Below, in pieces: positions 1 through 13,072 of a DNA stretch of 64,000 nt; the stretch's first letter is position 1, and each line of letters begins with the position of its first letter. The DNA comes from Cubamyces lactineus (taxonomy: Eukaryota > Basidiomycota > Agaricomycetes > Polyporales > Polyporaceae). The DNA lies in contig JACDTU010000007.1 of NCBI GenBank assembly GCA_022376465.1, positions 1,488,001-1,552,000 of the forward strand, written 5' to 3'. Below the pieces are notes generated by a model. That model did not search any database and had not been told where the DNA came from. It saw nothing but the letters and a program-made list of their open reading frames with translations. Made by a program: the position numbers and the translations under genes.

Positions 1-1
1 T

Positions 2-85
2 CCCGACGTCGGGGAACGGCATTACCCCGACCTGTTCAAGCAGCTTTTCCCGAACGGGATGCCCGCCCAAGGCATTGCATACTGA
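2..85 (+). CDS. 3' end of an unidentified gene (partial)
   Basis: The window opens inside an open frame on the plus strand that runs 27 codons to a TGA at 83-85. The peptide contains the stretch YPDLFKQLFPNGMPAQGIAY at its end and has no internal stop. The rest of the gene lies before the window, so neither fold nor function can be judged. It converges on the DUF6593 gene, whose stop is at 350. A random frame this short is possible, so confidence is limited. Confidence 0.4.
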   Translation, partial: PDVGERHYPDLFKQLFPNGMPAQGIAY

Positions 86-349
86 TTTTTGCGCTACGAC
101 ACCCGCTTGTTGTCGATAGATGTTCGCTGGACAAGCAGCATCAACGGCTGCAAACCAGTGTGCTCCATATGTATCACATCTAGGATAGGACGATCTTAGG
201 GTGGGTCGTGGATGATGGATGCTCGCCCATGGAGAGAATGACAGTACTAGCTGGATATGTATCGAAGTAGCATACTACAGACGTCCGATTCGCCGGATCG
301 TCAGTGCCTCTCAAGCTTCACGCGAATGCGAGAATCCCTTCGCCGCCGT

Positions 350-1073
350 TCAACTAGCAGGTAGCTCACTGCGCGTAAGCTCTAGGTCAGTGTGGCAATT
401 CTCCGGTAGCAATTATACAACTCACCGATGAACTTATCGATCGCCTGCAGTATCTCCGGGGTAGGCTGAACCTGGAAGTAGGCGTGTCTCGACATTCGAA
501 AGACGAAGAAGTGCCTCTTGTGCGGATGAAACTCGGCGAGCGCCTTCTTCTCGGGATCGTCTGCTTTGATTAGCTGGATGCGAAATCACGGGCAGGCGCG
601 TCAGGGATCTCAATGGAGTGTTCGAAGAATGGGGCGGGATGCACCTGGAAGCGGCCTTTGTGGGTCTTCCATCTATACTCCGCGTCTTCTCCCGCTTTGA
701 ACGTCCCGCCCCTGCTTATGATATCGGGATGCTATTTGTTAGCACGACGGTCTCCCGACGACCTGGGGTGTCGCACTCACAGGTGTTCGGAGTCGTACTT
801 GAGAAACTCCGTGGCGGGCACCCACTGACCCTTCTCGCCACCAAAACGGATACGAGGCTCTCTCGTCTGCAGACCCTCGATCTCGGCGACAGTGACGAGC
901 TCGCGAGTCTCCATATCGAATTTGTTAATCTTGGTGATGTTGGGGTGCCAAAAACGCGTCACGATCTCGAAGTACATGGAGTCGTCCTCGGTTGACAGCG
1001 TGGTGTTCCGCAAGCTGTTCATCGTGAACTCGAGCTTGTGCGGGGGCTTCGGCTTCGCAGCGGGGGCAGGCAT
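350..1073 (-). CDS. DUF6593-type basidiomycete protein
   Basis: Four exons on the minus strand (1073-781, 711-645, 573-426, 381-350) join into 179 residues. All three introns are GT-AG and every junction keeps phase. After an Ala/Pro/Lys-rich start, the protein has alternating beta-type segments, with ITKINKFDMET and the acidic core TFKAGEDAEYRWKT in the second exon. The C-terminal segment around AEFHPHKRHFFVF completes the pattern. This layout matches the DUF6593 family, common in Agaricomycetes, with no known biochemical role. The ATG at 1073 was chosen because an in-frame extension to 1280 adds only UTR-like sequence. The last 44-nt intron is short. Reading through it would give a slightly different tail ending at a TAG near 380. 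The family call is from memory of the pattern. Confidence 0.7.
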
Positions 1074-2469
1074 GATGTTCAGACCAGCGCGCAGTTCGGG
1101 GTGGAAAACAGAAGGTAGGGGAGTGAGGAAGTAGAGGTGCAGAGAGGGGTGAGCGTAGAGGGAACGAAACTGTGGCTGAAGAAAAATAAGACGGAGGCGT
1201 GCCTGGTTTATAGGGCACAAAGACCGAGGGAGCTCCGAGCATTGTGCGACACACACGTCAGTGAAAGTGGATATTAGCAAGGTTCACGCCCGTGCGATTG
1301 GTACAATCCGGACACACGGTATCGGGTCCTCTCCCACAACTGACACGAAAATGTCTGTGGGTGGCGCAGACATTTGTCGGGCTTGCGCCTGCCGAGCGAG
1401 GTATCTGTCATCTCGCTTCGGTAACTCGCCACCGGAAAAGCTGTGCGTGGGCGCGCGTGTGTGGGATGAGCGGGCCTGACCACGAACGACAGCAGTGAGG
1501 TACCCAGAGAAATGGCGGGTAGTGACTCTTTTGGATCGTTTGTCACACCCCTTCGTTTGTACCCACGGCCTATGAGAGCGTCGAAGGAGTATGGACCGTG
1601 TCGTGAGAGATCGAGTGGACGCTGTGCGAGGATATGGACGGATGTGAATATGCTCTGTCGCATGTGTGTATGATATACATACGCTCACGCATGATATTCG
1701 ATCAAGAACAAACACGGTCCAATCTAGAAGGCGCTGGAGACACGGATGCCCTGAGGCACTATGAACAGGATGTAACTTGACGGCATCTCCTTATGCTGTA
1801 AAATCTTTCATCCAAGCGGACGCCTGTCAGGTATGACATCGAAACGTCTCGTACCAGTCAAATGAGAGCGTGTGGCGGCGAAAGCTGTAGTATATGAAAG
1901 CCGACGACGACGGCGTTTAGGTGAGACGAGCGAGTGGAGGTCAACCGGTTAAATCGACCTGGATTCTGGAAGAGCGTTCAAAAAGAGCCTAAAGCCCTTG
2001 CATCAGTATTGTTTGAGAGAGAGATGGGACGGCTAGGATCGAGGTGTTGAACTTACCGGTACGGAGACACCGTATCAGGCTGACTGCTCAGAATGTGATG
2101 CCTAGACCTTCTCGCGTTGCTTTTCGGGCACTTGATAGATGTGTAAGCTTGCGCATGTGTGCCAATGTTAGGATACGGCGTGTCCTATACAGCTGACGTC
2201 GTCTATAGCCAGTATACAAGATGATGACAAGATCTCCCCGAGGATCACGTCTAACGTCTGGAAACGAGAGAGAGCATCCTTCATGAACGCACGTCCATCT
2301 TTCTGAATGAAGTCAACAAGAGACAATATGGTAGAACGATCTGAGAGATGTTGTTGAGCCACTATGCGCAATGCGCATATGCAGGACGGTACGGAAGCAA
2401 CAGCAGTACCGGTACCGCGGCCGACGCGTCTGCAGAGGGCATGGTCGACCAATGGTGGAAGATGTAATC
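1074..2469. other. Gene-free stretch between DUF6593 and LRO1
   Basis: About 1.4 kb holds only short overlapping frames without recognisable protein patterns or good splice pairs. It serves as the divergent upstream region of the DUF6593 gene (-) and LRO1 (+). I see no repeat, tRNA or transposon end in it. Confidence 0.5.
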
Positions 2470-2480
2470 GGGTTAGGGTT
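2470..2480 (+). promoter_or_regulatory. Telobox-like motif upstream of LRO1
   Basis: The sequence GGGTTAGGGTT lies about 220 nt before the LRO1 start codon. It is a telomere-repeat-like (telobox) element of the kind bound by Myb-type telobox factors in fungi and plants. A second, longer copy lies before TRP1 at 12700-12714. Regulatory use is inference. Confidence 0.35.
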
Positions 2481-2700
2481 CGACATGTGCAATTGATGTC
2501 ATGAGCGTTTGCGGTTCTCGCAGGAACGCCCAACGGCGGGCGACTCACCGTTGTCCAGCCTCTACACAGCGACAAACGAAATTGACGACCGTCGACGACA
2601 AGCAGTTCTCCTGTGTTTCTTCTGGTAGCGGTCTTCACTCTGGCTTGTCACACACGCAGCGGTGTATTCCCTAGCACCGCCAGTCACCTCACTCCCAGAC

Positions 2701-5700
2701 ATGACCCTCACGAACAGGCTGAAGAAACGGAACCAATCCGACTCCGCGCTCTCCCAGCATGAACTCTCACACGAATCTCATCATCACGACGAGCCCGAAC
2801 ATGACAGCCACAAGTACGGGGTGAAGGATGAAAATGAAGAAAGAGGGACAAAGAAACAAGTCAGTCGCCTTGGCATGATTCTTGGAACGCGCTAATCGCG
2901 GATTTGCGCTGCCAGAACGGGCGACACTTCTATGCTACCCGTCGCTTCATATTCCCTCTGGGCCTTATTCGTGAGCAGTTGTTTTCATCAGAAACTCTGC
3001 TCCCTACTCATATCACCTTTAGTGGGCGTACTTCTAGGGCTCATATTCGTTCAGCCTAGTGATTTCCATGACTTCCAGACGCACCTGGCCCTTTTGATGG
3101 ATGAGTTTGAGTTCAGAGTGCCAGAGTTCCCCAACCTCGACCTGCCACAGCTGGACTTGTCGCTTGTTGAATCGGAATGGAGGCGACTCTGGAGCAACAT
3201 CCCTGAACCTTGGAAACTCAACACAAACGGCCTGGAATTCACAGTAGGCGAAAAGATTGCGGCAAGAGGTCTCTCAGCGAAGCACCCTGTGGTCCTCATC
3301 CCAGGCATTATCTCTACTGCAAGTATCCTTCGCATTTGGCCGGTGCACGCACTTACGGCAAGCGGCCATGTAGGGCCTGGAGTCATGGTCGACTTCACCT
3401 GATTATAGGGCATTCTTCAGGAAGAAGGTCTGGGGAGGTTTCTCCATGATCTCCCAGGTCACGTTCAACCGCGATAAATGGATCACCGCCCTTATGTTGG
3501 ACCCCACCACCGGTCTTGACCCACCCGGTGCAAAGGTGAGGGCGGCTGAGGGTATCGACGCAGCCAGCAGCTTCATTCAGGGATATTGGCTCTGGTACGT
3601 CGCGTTCTGTAGTAAACCAAGTGTACACGGTGTGAATATCAATGGATTTATGCGCTTCGAACCTAGGTCAAAAATTGTCGAAAACCTCGCGGTAGTCAAT
3701 TACGACACAAACAATTTGCACCTCGCACCATATGATTGGCGTCTGTCTTACTATAACCTTGAGGAGCGTGACGCATACTTCTCTAAGCTACGAGCCACAA
3801 TCGAAGGTTTCGTGTAAGCGTCACCCCAGTAGCTCGAGAGGTCCTGATACATGTTCTGACACGCATACACAGAGCGCGGGAGAAGCGCAAAGTGGTTCTC
3901 GCCGCGCATTCTATGGGTAGTACGGTCTGTCATTGTTCCGCCCCATGCAACCGTTCGTGTTCGCTCATGCGACCTCACATGCTCGCCCATACTAGATAAT
4001 CCTTGTACGTCCTATCTCACGACTATCCCATCCTCCTCGAGTTCACCTTCTGAACTAGTATTTGTATGTCATGCAATCATTCCGCCCGCGCTCATCGTTC
4101 AACCAATCTATGCAGCTTGAAATGGGTCGAGTCTCCGGAACATGGCCGAGGTGGACCAGATTGGGTTGAAGTATGTAATGATAGCCGAGAATGCCTCCAG
4201 CCTACTAACATACTGTCGGGCAGAATCACATCGAAGCGTACATTTCCATCGCCGGCACTCACCTCGTGTGTCCTCCTGCTACCTCTTCTATCTCGCATTG
4301 ACTTACATGGCCCCAACTCACATAGGGCGTTGTAAGTAGCTCCAACCAAGAGGTCTGTGGGGTATTGTGGCCTAATGCAGCTGGATAGGCAAAAGCAATG
4401 GCGGCATTCCTCTCGGGCGAGATGAAGGACACCGTGCAGATCAACCCTGCAGGAGCATACGGTAAGCCTCCTCTCACAAAAAGCACTCCTCTGGATGCAC
4501 ACTGACAACACAGTTGACATCGTATCACAGTTCTGGAACGCTTCTTCTCACGCAAGGAGCGTCAGAAGCTCTTCCGGAGTTGGGCCGGCAGTGCCAGCAT
4601 GTGGATCAAGGTAACACTCGTTGCTCCTATTGCAATGACGGTTCATCCCAATCCATCACACGAAACAGGGAGGCGACGACGTATGGGGCAACGCGACATG
4701 GGCGCCGGACGACCTCGAGAACGTGACCCACAGCCATGGCGCGCTCATCGCATTCCGTCAAAACTCACCTGCACTCGAAAGCAACGAGAACGGGCTGTTC
4801 AACATGACCTCGAATCAGGCGGGGACGTGGATCCTGGAGCGCACGCCCGAGTCGTTCCAGGTGCGTGATCAACGTGGCATGGGGGTACGTTGGTAGGGTG
4901 TGCAAAAGCTGACGAGACGCGGTAGAAAATGCTCGCAAGCAACTACTCGTTCGGCATCGAGCGCGATGAGGAGAAGCTCAAGGCGAACAACTTGGATTTC
5001 ACGAAGTGGACGAATCCTCTAGAGATACAGTGAGCCCTATCCTGGGAAATCTGCGAAACGCTCCTGACACCCTCAAAGGCTCCCGAATGCCCCATCCATG
5101 AAGATCTACTGTGTCTATGGCCACGGTAAAGAGACGGAGGTGTGTTTCATAGGTTCAATGCGAACCCGGTACATATGTAAACCATGACTTCCTCTAGCGT
5201 TCGTATTGGTACACGCAACGCGAATACGAATACGACGAGATCCAGCCCGACTCGCCGCAGGCGGTCTGCACCGACGACGCGCACGACGCGAGCGTGAACT
5301 GCACCTCGCACCGCCAGCCGCTCGACCTCCCGCTCGCGCGGACGACGCACATCGACGCCGAGTACACGGACGAGGCCGCCCGCCCGCGCATCCTCAACGG
5401 CGTCAAGATGGGCGAGGGCGACGGCACGGTGAGCCTCCTCAGCCTCGGCGCGATGTGCGTCGAGGGCTGGAAGCGCCCGCGCTGGAACCCCGCGGGCATC
5501 AAGGTCGTCACCGTCGAGCTGCCCCATAACCCCGTCGCGACCATCCCGCGCGGCGGGGGCACGACGAGCGACCATGTGGACGTGCTGGGCTCGTTGGCGC
5601 TCAATGAGATCATATTGAAGGTCGCGACGGGCGCGGGGGAGGAGGTGCGGGACTCGTTCGTGTCGAACATACGCGAGTACGCGAAGCGCATCAAGTGGGA

Positions 5701-5704
5701 TTGA
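2701..5704 (+). CDS. LRO1: Phospholipid:diacylglycerol acyltransferase (PDAT, Lro1 family)
   Basis: This ER membrane enzyme moves an acyl chain from a phospholipid to diacylglycerol, making triacylglycerol for lipid droplets. Exons: 2701-2859, 2916-2970, 3023-3318, 3374-3594, 3667-3813, 3873-3924, 3996-4004, 4059-4063, 4116-4170, 4224-4265, 4326-4331, 4389-4461, 4531-4610, 4669-4860, 4926-5029, 5079-5139, 5198-5704. They sum to 2064 nt, 687 residues, close to yeast Lro1 (661). A His-rich cytosolic head (residues 1-60) precedes one membrane segment (about 70-90), then the lumenal LCAT-type hydrolase. The nucleophile elbow AHSMGST carries Ser306; the acid Asp lies in EGDGTVSLLSLG and the His in SDHVDVLGS. 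The conserved VNYDTNNL and APYDWRLSY blocks are intact. Odd points are a GC-AG intron (3319-3373) and three microexons of 9, 5 and 6 nt; without them YFLKWVESP and GTHLGVAKAM could not form. The family call is very secure; the microexons rest on exact phase and conserved residues. Confidence 0.95.
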
Positions 5705-6181
5705 GGTCGTGTGGGTGGTTCTGGGGACGTGTAGAGTGGACGCGCATACCCTGGATTTCTGGTGAAGGGACCTCGACGATGGCCTGTTTACAGTATTGAA
5801 TGCATATAGACAGCTACCGGCGCAAGACGCCGACTTTGCACGTTCATGAGCAATGGCATAGGCTCACACCTATAGCTATTTATACGGAGACTATGAACAG
5901 AGGCAGCAAGACCCTGCAATTATCGTACATACATACACACGCTATCGACGAGACACGGAGATCTCAGAACTAAAGGTAAGACTACAGAGAATGGCATGGG
6001 ATATAAACAAGGTCCATCGCGAGTCCTGCACCGTTAAACCGAGTTCGAGGCCCAGCAAAGCACCACAAATCTACATAAGCATATGCGTACACTTCGAGAA
6101 ACTGCCCGTTTGTATCCCTCATACCATACACAATCCACCAACACGCTCAAGTCCCGAAGTGCACTGTGCAGCGCACGCAGC
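5705..6181. other. Convergent 3' spacer between LRO1 and the halogenase
   Basis: About 480 nt lies between the two stop codons. It is AT-richer than the flanks and likely holds both 3' UTRs and polyadenylation sites. No coding or RNA gene signal is seen. Confidence 0.5.
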
Positions 6182-9034
<2,853 letters not shown>

Positions 9035-9138
9035 CTAGCGGGTGTTGTATAGACGGACGTGTAGGAAACTAAAGGTGACCGGGCGAGGATACTGATGTGC
9101 TGAGAGCACAGTGGGCGAGATGGGCGGATGGAAGGAGG

Positions 9139-9146
9139 TTTATATA
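9139..9146 (-). promoter_or_regulatory. TATA-box candidate for the halogenase
   Basis: On the minus strand this reads TATATAAA, about 310 nt before the halogenase ATG. The DNA between box and ATG is strongly CT-rich on the coding strand, as in many fungal promoters. Assignment is by position only. Confidence 0.4.
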
Positions 9147-9149
9147 GAG

Positions 9150-11181
9150 GAGGGCGTGTTTTTCCTGGGACAAGAACTTTGTAGGAATGACAGGTAGTGA
9201 GAAGAAGACAGGTAGGGCGTGGAATGGGGCCATGCGAGATAGGAAGGAGGGCAGGGGAAGGCAGAGACATCGAACAGAGGACAGGATTAGGTGAGAGCGA
9301 GGCGAGAAATGGGGGCCGGGGGGAGATGGCGTTCCCAGACTGGGCAGCAGCCTGAGCGTCGACAGCGCCAGGCCAGTCCTCCGAACAGACCCTGCCCGGA
9401 GAACGTTCTGCGCACACAGCGGACCCGATGCCGTCTCTCAGAAGATGGCCAGTTTGACAACCCTTGCGCTACGCACAAGCCCGATCTTACGTTCCATTCG
9501 GCCCGTCGTCTCCTCCCGCCGCCCATCCTGTCCGTTCTCCCCAGTCAGCACGGTCCAGCAGGCAGGAGGACGGTAGACCATGACACGACGTACGTGTGCA
9601 CTATCGCCACAGGGGAGTAAGGGCCCGGAACGGAGGCTTGAAGGAATCTGCCACCGGCGCCGTGTCCAACCTTCCTACACACATGGCGGTGCTCGCAGCG
9701 TTCTCCGTGTTGCGCAAAGAGCAAAGAGCGCGCCAGGGGACGACGGCGGGGACATGTCCTGGTGCAGCTGCAGAGTCTTCCCGTCCAAGTGCACTCGTCG
9801 AAAGAGGAAGTCGCCCTGTCAAGCGCCGCCATCCCTCGTTCCTCAGATCTCAGATCCTCCCCCTCCCTCCCCTCTCTCTGAACTGAAGCTTCACTACCCT
9901 CTGCGCTCCCCGACATGTCCAGGCCGCGCTTCCTGCACTCCGTCGCTCCAGTCAGAGTCGCACAAGTGTCCCACCCACACATCGTCGTGTGAAGCAGCGC
10001 ACGAGCAGTGCGATATTCAAACCCATGTGGCCGTCGTGCCGCAGATCGCGATGTCGTCCGCCTCATTAATTTCACCGACGCCGGCAGTCTTCACTTTTCT
10101 TCGATGCCCCTCCTTGCTTGCACTTCACCTCGTCCCTTCGCACACCGTGTGCCGCCCTCTTCCTCTTCCTCTTCTCTCGACCTTTCTGACACAGGGCTGC
10201 GTCATATCCCCATATATGGCCTCGGCGTGGACGGCAGGAATGCATGTCTGCAGGCAGCGTCAGAACAAAGTCCTCGCAGGCAAGCGAGGGGCATCTGCAG
10301 TCTTCCACCCCCGAGGGTCAGCTTCGTGCAAATCTCGGCCAGATGCATCCCATAGAGAACTCACTGCGTGTTACCGGCATCGCTGGATCTCGGCCCCGCC
10401 CACACACAGTGCATGATCGACGAGCGACATCCTCCACTTCCAGAAGCACCATCGCGCTTGCTGCTTCGCTGTGTACGCCGACTGCCCACCGCCCCGTTTC
10501 TGGATCGCCCGTGTCTTTTCTCGGACCGGCAACATCGCTCTGCGCCTTCTTCATGGACAAGCTCCCGCCGTCTTTCATATACTACATCTCACCCGCTATG
10601 CACTCTGCGACGGCATGCATGGACGCCTGTTTCGACCGCAATGACACATGCCACGCAGAGACTTCAACTTCAACCTAGCGTCTCTTTCAAGCCAAATCCG
10701 TGGGATCCGCCCCAGACCTGGCAGTCCGGAAACCTTGAGCACCTAGATTTCGCAAATGAGCTGGGGCCCGTCATATGAGCCGCGGATGTACAATAGACAC
10801 ATACCAAGTACCACGCTCAAGAGTCATTTCCGTATCGTGGTCGTCGATTCATTGACTTGAACCAGACGGAGTGTATGGCTGACGATTCATAAATGGGTTC
10901 ATGGTGGCAGGCGGCATTAACCCGTTCACATGTACTTTCATGTGAGCAGAAAGTATCTGTAGATGGAGCAAACCTCAAACTAGAATATCCCGGCAAGTGT
11001 GCAGGAAGCAAGCCTGAGCCGCCTAAAACAGCCGCTGTCCCTTGCCGCACCATGCCAAGCGCCGGCAGAGTGAATGTGATACACCACCTTGGCTCCAAAT
11101 GGCAACTCAAGCGCCCATATCTGCTAGACCGGACGAGGCCAGCGATTGCACGCACCATTCTACGGCTTGCGACCATCCTCC
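9150..11181. other. Gene-free stretch upstream of the halogenase and the sensor-like gene
   Basis: About 2 kb between divergent genes. Several long open frames exist, up to about 280 codons near 9580-10416, but they overlap in several frames, are rich in Arg, Cys, His and Pro, and match no family I know, so they look like GC-driven noise. No transposon termini or tandem repeats were seen. Confidence 0.5.
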
Positions 11182-12493
11182 ATGTCCACCCCGGCCAACG
11201 AGTCCTCCTCGAGCCCTTTACTCCTTCAAGATCCTACAGCTCCTGCGCTTGTGCTGTCCACAACACCGCCCTCAGACCCACCACCACCTTATCCTTCGGG
11301 GCGCCGCACGCGCCAGGCGCGCACAGGCCGCAGGCGGCGTAACCAGCTCGATACCAGCGAGCATTCGCATATACAAGCACCTTCGGACGAATATGATGTC
11401 CTACCCACCGCCCCTTCGATACTGCAATGCGTCACCGATGGCGCTGACGACACCGATGCAACTGAAACGACGCCCCTGTTGAGTCCCAACCCCAACTCCT
11501 CTCCGCGTGCGGTGCTGCCCCCGGGCACGATGCGGAGGCGGCGGACCCTTTCGCTCACCAGCACGCTCCATTCGTCTGCATCGCTCGCACCGTCGTTTGC
11601 GCAGACTGTCTTCTCTGCCTTTCACCCGGAGCGCGACTCGGACCTCGACCCCGAGTGCCACGAAAACGGCGACGAGCAGGAGGAGCTCGAACCCGAGTAC
11701 GAAAGCCCCATCGTGCGGGAGTACGATCCGCAACAAAGGGCATTCGCTGCAGAGCTATCGGGATATGCGCAGCGACACGCGTACAGGCAGCAGCAGCTCT
11801 CGTTCGAGGCGCGTTGCCGTCGATACTTCCGCCCGCTGCAGAGACGGGCATACTATTCCGCGCTGTTCCATCTCCTCATCCTCAACTTTCCATACGCGTT
11901 GTTATCATGGGTCTTTCTCTTCGTGTTCACCCTGGTGCGTACCTTGTCTCGTCCGTGCCTGGGCGGACCGCGCCGTTGACGCAATGCACTAATGCGCACA
12001 CCTTATCACGCCTCATAATTGACAGGTCGGCACATGCACCCTCATGGCCCTACCGCTCGGTGCGGTCCTGTGCTTCATCGATCTCTTTGGTGCACGCCTC
12101 CTCGCGCGGGGCGAGCTCTACCTGCAGACGACGTTCCACGGTCCGCTCGCATACCCGCTTCCGTGGCCGCCGCTGCCCATCTTCACGCGCATGCGCGCGC
12201 CGACTGCGGCACAGATCGAGGCGGGCGTCCCCGCGAACGCCACCGTGCCCGAGGGCTCCTTCTACAAGAACGCGTACGCGATGTTCACGGATCCGACGTC
12301 GTACCAGGCGCTGTTCTACTTCCTCGTCCTCAAGCCCGGCATCACTGTGTTGATGTTCCTCCTCTTCTTGGGGCTCGTGCCCGTCGCGATCGGGCTCGTG
12401 TTCCCGCTCCCGGCCGTGTTGCGGCTCGCGCGGCGGATGGGGATCTGGCAGGCGAACGTAGCCGTGGAAGGGCTCTACTTCGCTGCTCGGTGA
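11182..12493 (+). CDS. Membrane protein with putative sensor-like domain
   Basis: Two exons (11182-11934 and 12026-12493) join in phase 0 to 406 residues. The first 200 residues are low-complexity, with a PPPPYPSGRR run and Ser/Thr/Glu-rich segments, and look disordered. The C-terminal half has four hydrophobic segments: FHLLILNFPYALLSWVFLF, a second after the splice (ALPLGAVLCFI), and two after the conserved-looking YAMFTDPTSYQALFYFLV block. This resembles the domain called 'putative sensor' (PF13796), seen in actinobacterial and fungal membrane proteins. The family call is from memory. No ligand or partner can be named. The intron is GTGCGT...GACAG. Expect a plasma- or endomembrane location with a cytosolic N-terminus, by inference. 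Confidence 0.7.
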
Positions 12494-12699
12494 GCGCTTG
12501 AGCGCTTGGGCTATGGGCCGCCGGAGGCGGCGTCTTTGTTGCGCGAGCTCTAGCGTACTGTACGATAATGTATGTTACACTCTCTTTTCTCTCTATTCCA
12601 TGCTTAGTGCGATACCTTCAATCCCTTCTACCGACTTGCCTCTATGTGATGGGCGATATTGCGGGGAAATGTTGCGCAAGGTTTTGCTGACCTCACCAA

Positions 12700-12714
12700 T
12701 TAGGGTTAGGGTTA
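12700..12714 (+). promoter_or_regulatory. Interstitial telomeric repeat / telobox upstream of TRP1
   Basis: TTAGGGTTAGGGTTA, two and a half telomere repeats, lies about 360 nt before the TRP1 start. It is too short to be a telomere remnant. It may be a telobox-type promoter element, as may the copy before LRO1. Confidence 0.4.
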
Positions 12715-13072
12715 CAAAAGTGGTCTCTCGCTTACTGACTCGTTTGAGCTCTTTCAGCACTTCTGTAGTCACTCGTCCTCATCTCACCTCCGACTCGGAC
12801 ATCTGTTGCCCTTTCTTCTTCCTACACCCATCGGCGCATACGTCGAACGGCTATTAGGTTGCTGGCCGTCTGCGCTTGTTTCGTTGCTCTGGATCGATCA
12901 GCTTGAAACGAGGCATCGGTCTTCCCCCGCTCATCCGACGCTCGAGGTGCATATAAGAGAAGCCATCTGCTTGCTCTATCCTCGAGACATCTCGCTAGTG
13001 CTATTAACTCTCCGCGCCGCGTAGAAACTCTTCGTGACCTCTGCCCCTGCCGTTCTATCTGCTCTCACCAAG

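Noticed and set aside
2168..2638. Open frame of 156 codons on the minus strand upstream of LRO1
   Set aside because: It begins at a GTG, not ATG, has no recognisable motif and overlaps the LRO1 promoter; treated as chance.
9580..10416. 278-codon plus-strand open frame
   Set aside because: Composition is Arg/Cys/Pro/His-rich, other frames are open too, and no splice pattern or family motif supports it.
12700..12714. Chromosome end or telomere remnant
   Set aside because: Only two and a half repeats, flanked by normal genes.
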